This document shows, piece by piece, positions 6,014-6,651 of a stretch of 6,651 bases of DNA (within the stretch, counting starts at the first letter, position 1; the number at the start of each line of letters is the position of its first letter). The DNA is from Prosthecobacter debontii (GTDB taxonomy: Bacteria > Verrucomicrobiota > Verrucomicrobiia > Verrucomicrobiales > Akkermansiaceae). The notes under the pieces are model-generated. The model was not told where the DNA came from. It was given only the letters and a program-made list of their open reading frames with translations, and did no database searches. The stretch lies in NCBI GenBank assembly GCA_945883455.1, contig CAMCXJ010000116.1, positions 1 to 6,651 of the forward strand, read 5' to 3'. Position numbers and translations under genes: made by a program.

Positions 6014-6040
6014 ACTCTAAATTTTAAACTATAAACCTCA
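6011..6040 (-). repeat. AT-rich element, inverted third copy at the reductase stop codon
   Basis: Starting with the TAA stop itself, this stretch is the reverse complement of the AT-rich part of the leader repeats: 24 of 30 positions agree with 5043-5072 and about 23 of 29 with 4085-4113. The reductase coding region is thus bracketed by inverted copies touching its start and stop codons. The 17-nt CAACCCAAG block is not present here. AT-rich composition raises chance similarity, hence the moderate confidence. Confidence 0.5.
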
Positions 6041-6048
6041 AAAAAGCT

Positions 6049-6078
6049 CTCTGCGCCCCTCTGCGCCTTGCGGCGAAA
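6049..6078 (+). repeat. 10-nt periodic array, CTCTGCG type
   Basis: CTCTGCGCCC, CTCTGCGCCT and TGCGGCGAAA are three consecutive 10-nt units in the spacer between the reductase and the ORF6N gene. The period and the core-plus-spacer design resemble the ATTCGCG array at 4026, although the bases differ. The last unit runs into an A-rich stretch directly before the ATG at 6087. Confidence 0.5.
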
Positions 6079-6086
6079 AAAAACTA

Positions 6087-6651
6087 ATGCCCCTGAAGAA
6101 GCACACCGCCAAAAAGACACCCGCCAAAAAAGCGGTCTCAAAACCCGTGTCGCTATCTCTCATCCCCGATCAACTCACCCCCCTCGTCATCCGCCTCCGC
6201 CGCGAAAACGTCATCCTCGATTCCGACATCGCAAAGCTTTATGGAGTGGAGGTAAGGAGCTTAAACCAAGCCGTTAAAAAAAACATCGAGCGCTTTCCTG
6301 CAGACTTCATGTTCCAGCTTGCTGAAAAGGAGCTTGAAAACTTGAGATCACAATCTGTGATCTTGAAGCGCGGACAGAACATCAAATACCTACCCTACGC
6401 CTTCACCGAACAGGGCGTCGCTATGCTCTCTTCCGTCCTCCGTTCCCAGCGCGCCGTCGAGGTCAACATCGCCATCATGCGCACCTTCGTTCAGCTCCGC
6501 TCCCTGATGCAGTCAATCAAGCCGTGGCTGGGACTTGTAGTCCCAGTCCGTCGTGGGGACATTCTGTCCCCACTTTTTCACCGGCGACAACCAACCCACC
6601 AAAGAACTCGGCTTCCACACCATCAAACCCTAAATATCTTCCTCCGCGCCC
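6087..6651 (+). CDS. ORF6N-domain protein, disrupted at its C-terminal part, open at window end
   Basis: 188 codons without a stop to the end of the window. Residues about 1-22 are a basic Lys/Ala-rich tail (KKHTAKKTPAKKAVSK). Residues about 25-115 are an ORF6N domain, the DNA-binding module of phage antirepressors and related KilA-N proteins: ENVILDSDIAKLYGVEVRSLNQAVKKN, RFPADFMFQL, LPYAFTEQGVAML. The helix VEVNIAIMRTFVQLRSLMQS follows at 124-143. Family members usually continue with a coiled region of several dozen residues and end in a short tail with a GF motif. Here, from about codon 144, the frame runs instead through two hairpins and gives unfamiliar sequence. The likely original tail is downstream in another frame (6577-6633). 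The protein is therefore probably non-functional or truncated in effect, though the DNA-binding domain is whole. No Shine-Dalgarno sequence; the start lies in an A-rich leader. ORF6N genes occur in prophages and widely as chromosomal singletons; no other phage gene is seen. Confidence 0.75.
   Translation, partial: MPLKKHTAKKTPAKKAVSKPVSLSLIPDQLTPLVIRLRRENVILDSDIAKLYGVEVRSLNQAVKKNIERFPADFMFQLAEKELENLRSQSVILKRGQNIKYLPYAFTEQGVAMLSSVLRSQRAVEVNIAIMRTFVQLRSLMQSIKPWLGLVVPVRRGDILSPLFHRRQPTHQRTRLPHHQTLNIFLRA
6526..6578 (+). repeat. Paired perfect hairpins with GGGAC/GTCCC core inside the ORF6N gene
   Basis: Hairpin 1 has arms CTGGGACT (6528-6535) and AGTCCCAG (6539-6546) around a 3-nt loop TGT. Hairpin 2 has arms GTGGGGACA (6553-6561) and TGTCCCCAC (6565-6573) around TTC. 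Six bases separate them, and TTTTT (6574-6578) follows the second. Both share a GGGAC...GTCCC core. The design recalls REP-type palindromic units and differs in composition from the coding sequence around it. Hairpin 2 plus the T-run also has the form of an intrinsic terminator, which could end transcription inside the gene. Confidence 0.75.
6577..6633 (+). pseudogene. Likely remnant of the original ORF6N C terminus, out of frame
   Basis: Read in the frame of position 6577, this gives FTGDNQPTKELGFHTIKP and a TAA stop at 6631-6633. A short polar segment followed by a GF or GFH motif and a few residues is how ORF6N proteins of this kind commonly end. The ORF6N reading frame starting at 6087 enters this region one frame away, so the tail would not be made. 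The match is short and rests on recalled family endings, so it is a proposal. Confidence 0.5.

Noticed and set aside
1..6651. tRNA or rRNA genes
   Set aside because: No cloverleaf-like segment with a CCA-type end and no ribosomal RNA motifs were recognised on either strand.
6087..6651. Prophage remnant
   Set aside because: ORF6N proteins can be phage-derived, but no integrase, capsid, lysis gene or attachment repeat accompanies this one, and the window ends too soon to judge.

Overview
The base composition and gene content suggest a GC-rich, environmental Gram-negative-type bacterium, most plausibly Verrucomicrobiota. Pointers are a YlbF-family protein with a Cys/Gly tail, a plant-type L-galactose dehydrogenase-like reductase, strong C preference at third codon positions, weak or absent Shine-Dalgarno sequences, and spacers full of short periodic repeats. 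The lineage is inferred from recalled resemblance and no marker gene proves it.

Layout. Positions 12-3175 hold three genes on the minus strand with short gaps, probably one transcription unit in the order YlbF-family protein, metallo-beta-lactamase-fold hydrolase, purD. The purD product carries a complete PyrR-type phosphoribosyltransferase domain fused to its C terminus. Positions 3176-3578 are a divergent intergenic region of lower GC. Positions 3579-6013 hold three plus-strand genes that look like a small sugar-handling set: an RbsD/FucU-type sugar mutarotase, a TIM-barrel sugar epimerase/isomerase with the ligand spacing of tagatose/psicose 3-epimerases, and an aldo/keto reductase close to L-galactose/L-fucose dehydrogenases. 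Together they could ring-flip, epimerise and oxidise a free, non-phosphorylated sugar; the substrate is not determined. Positions 6087-6651 hold the start of an ORF6N (phage antirepressor/KilA-N-like) protein.

The least ordinary material lies between and inside the plus-strand genes. All three spacers contain short arrays with a 9-10 nt period: an ATTCGCG type, a CGCCAAG type arranged as a long inverted repeat, and a CTCTGCG type. An AT-rich element of about 29 nt occurs three times: directly before the ATG of the epimerase, directly before the ATG of the reductase, and inverted starting at the stop codon of the reductase. In the first two copies it is preceded by an identical 17-nt sequence. 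Inside the ORF6N gene, a pair of perfect hairpins sharing a GGGAC/GTCCC core replaces the expected coiled region and shifts the frame, while what looks like the original C terminus survives downstream in another frame.
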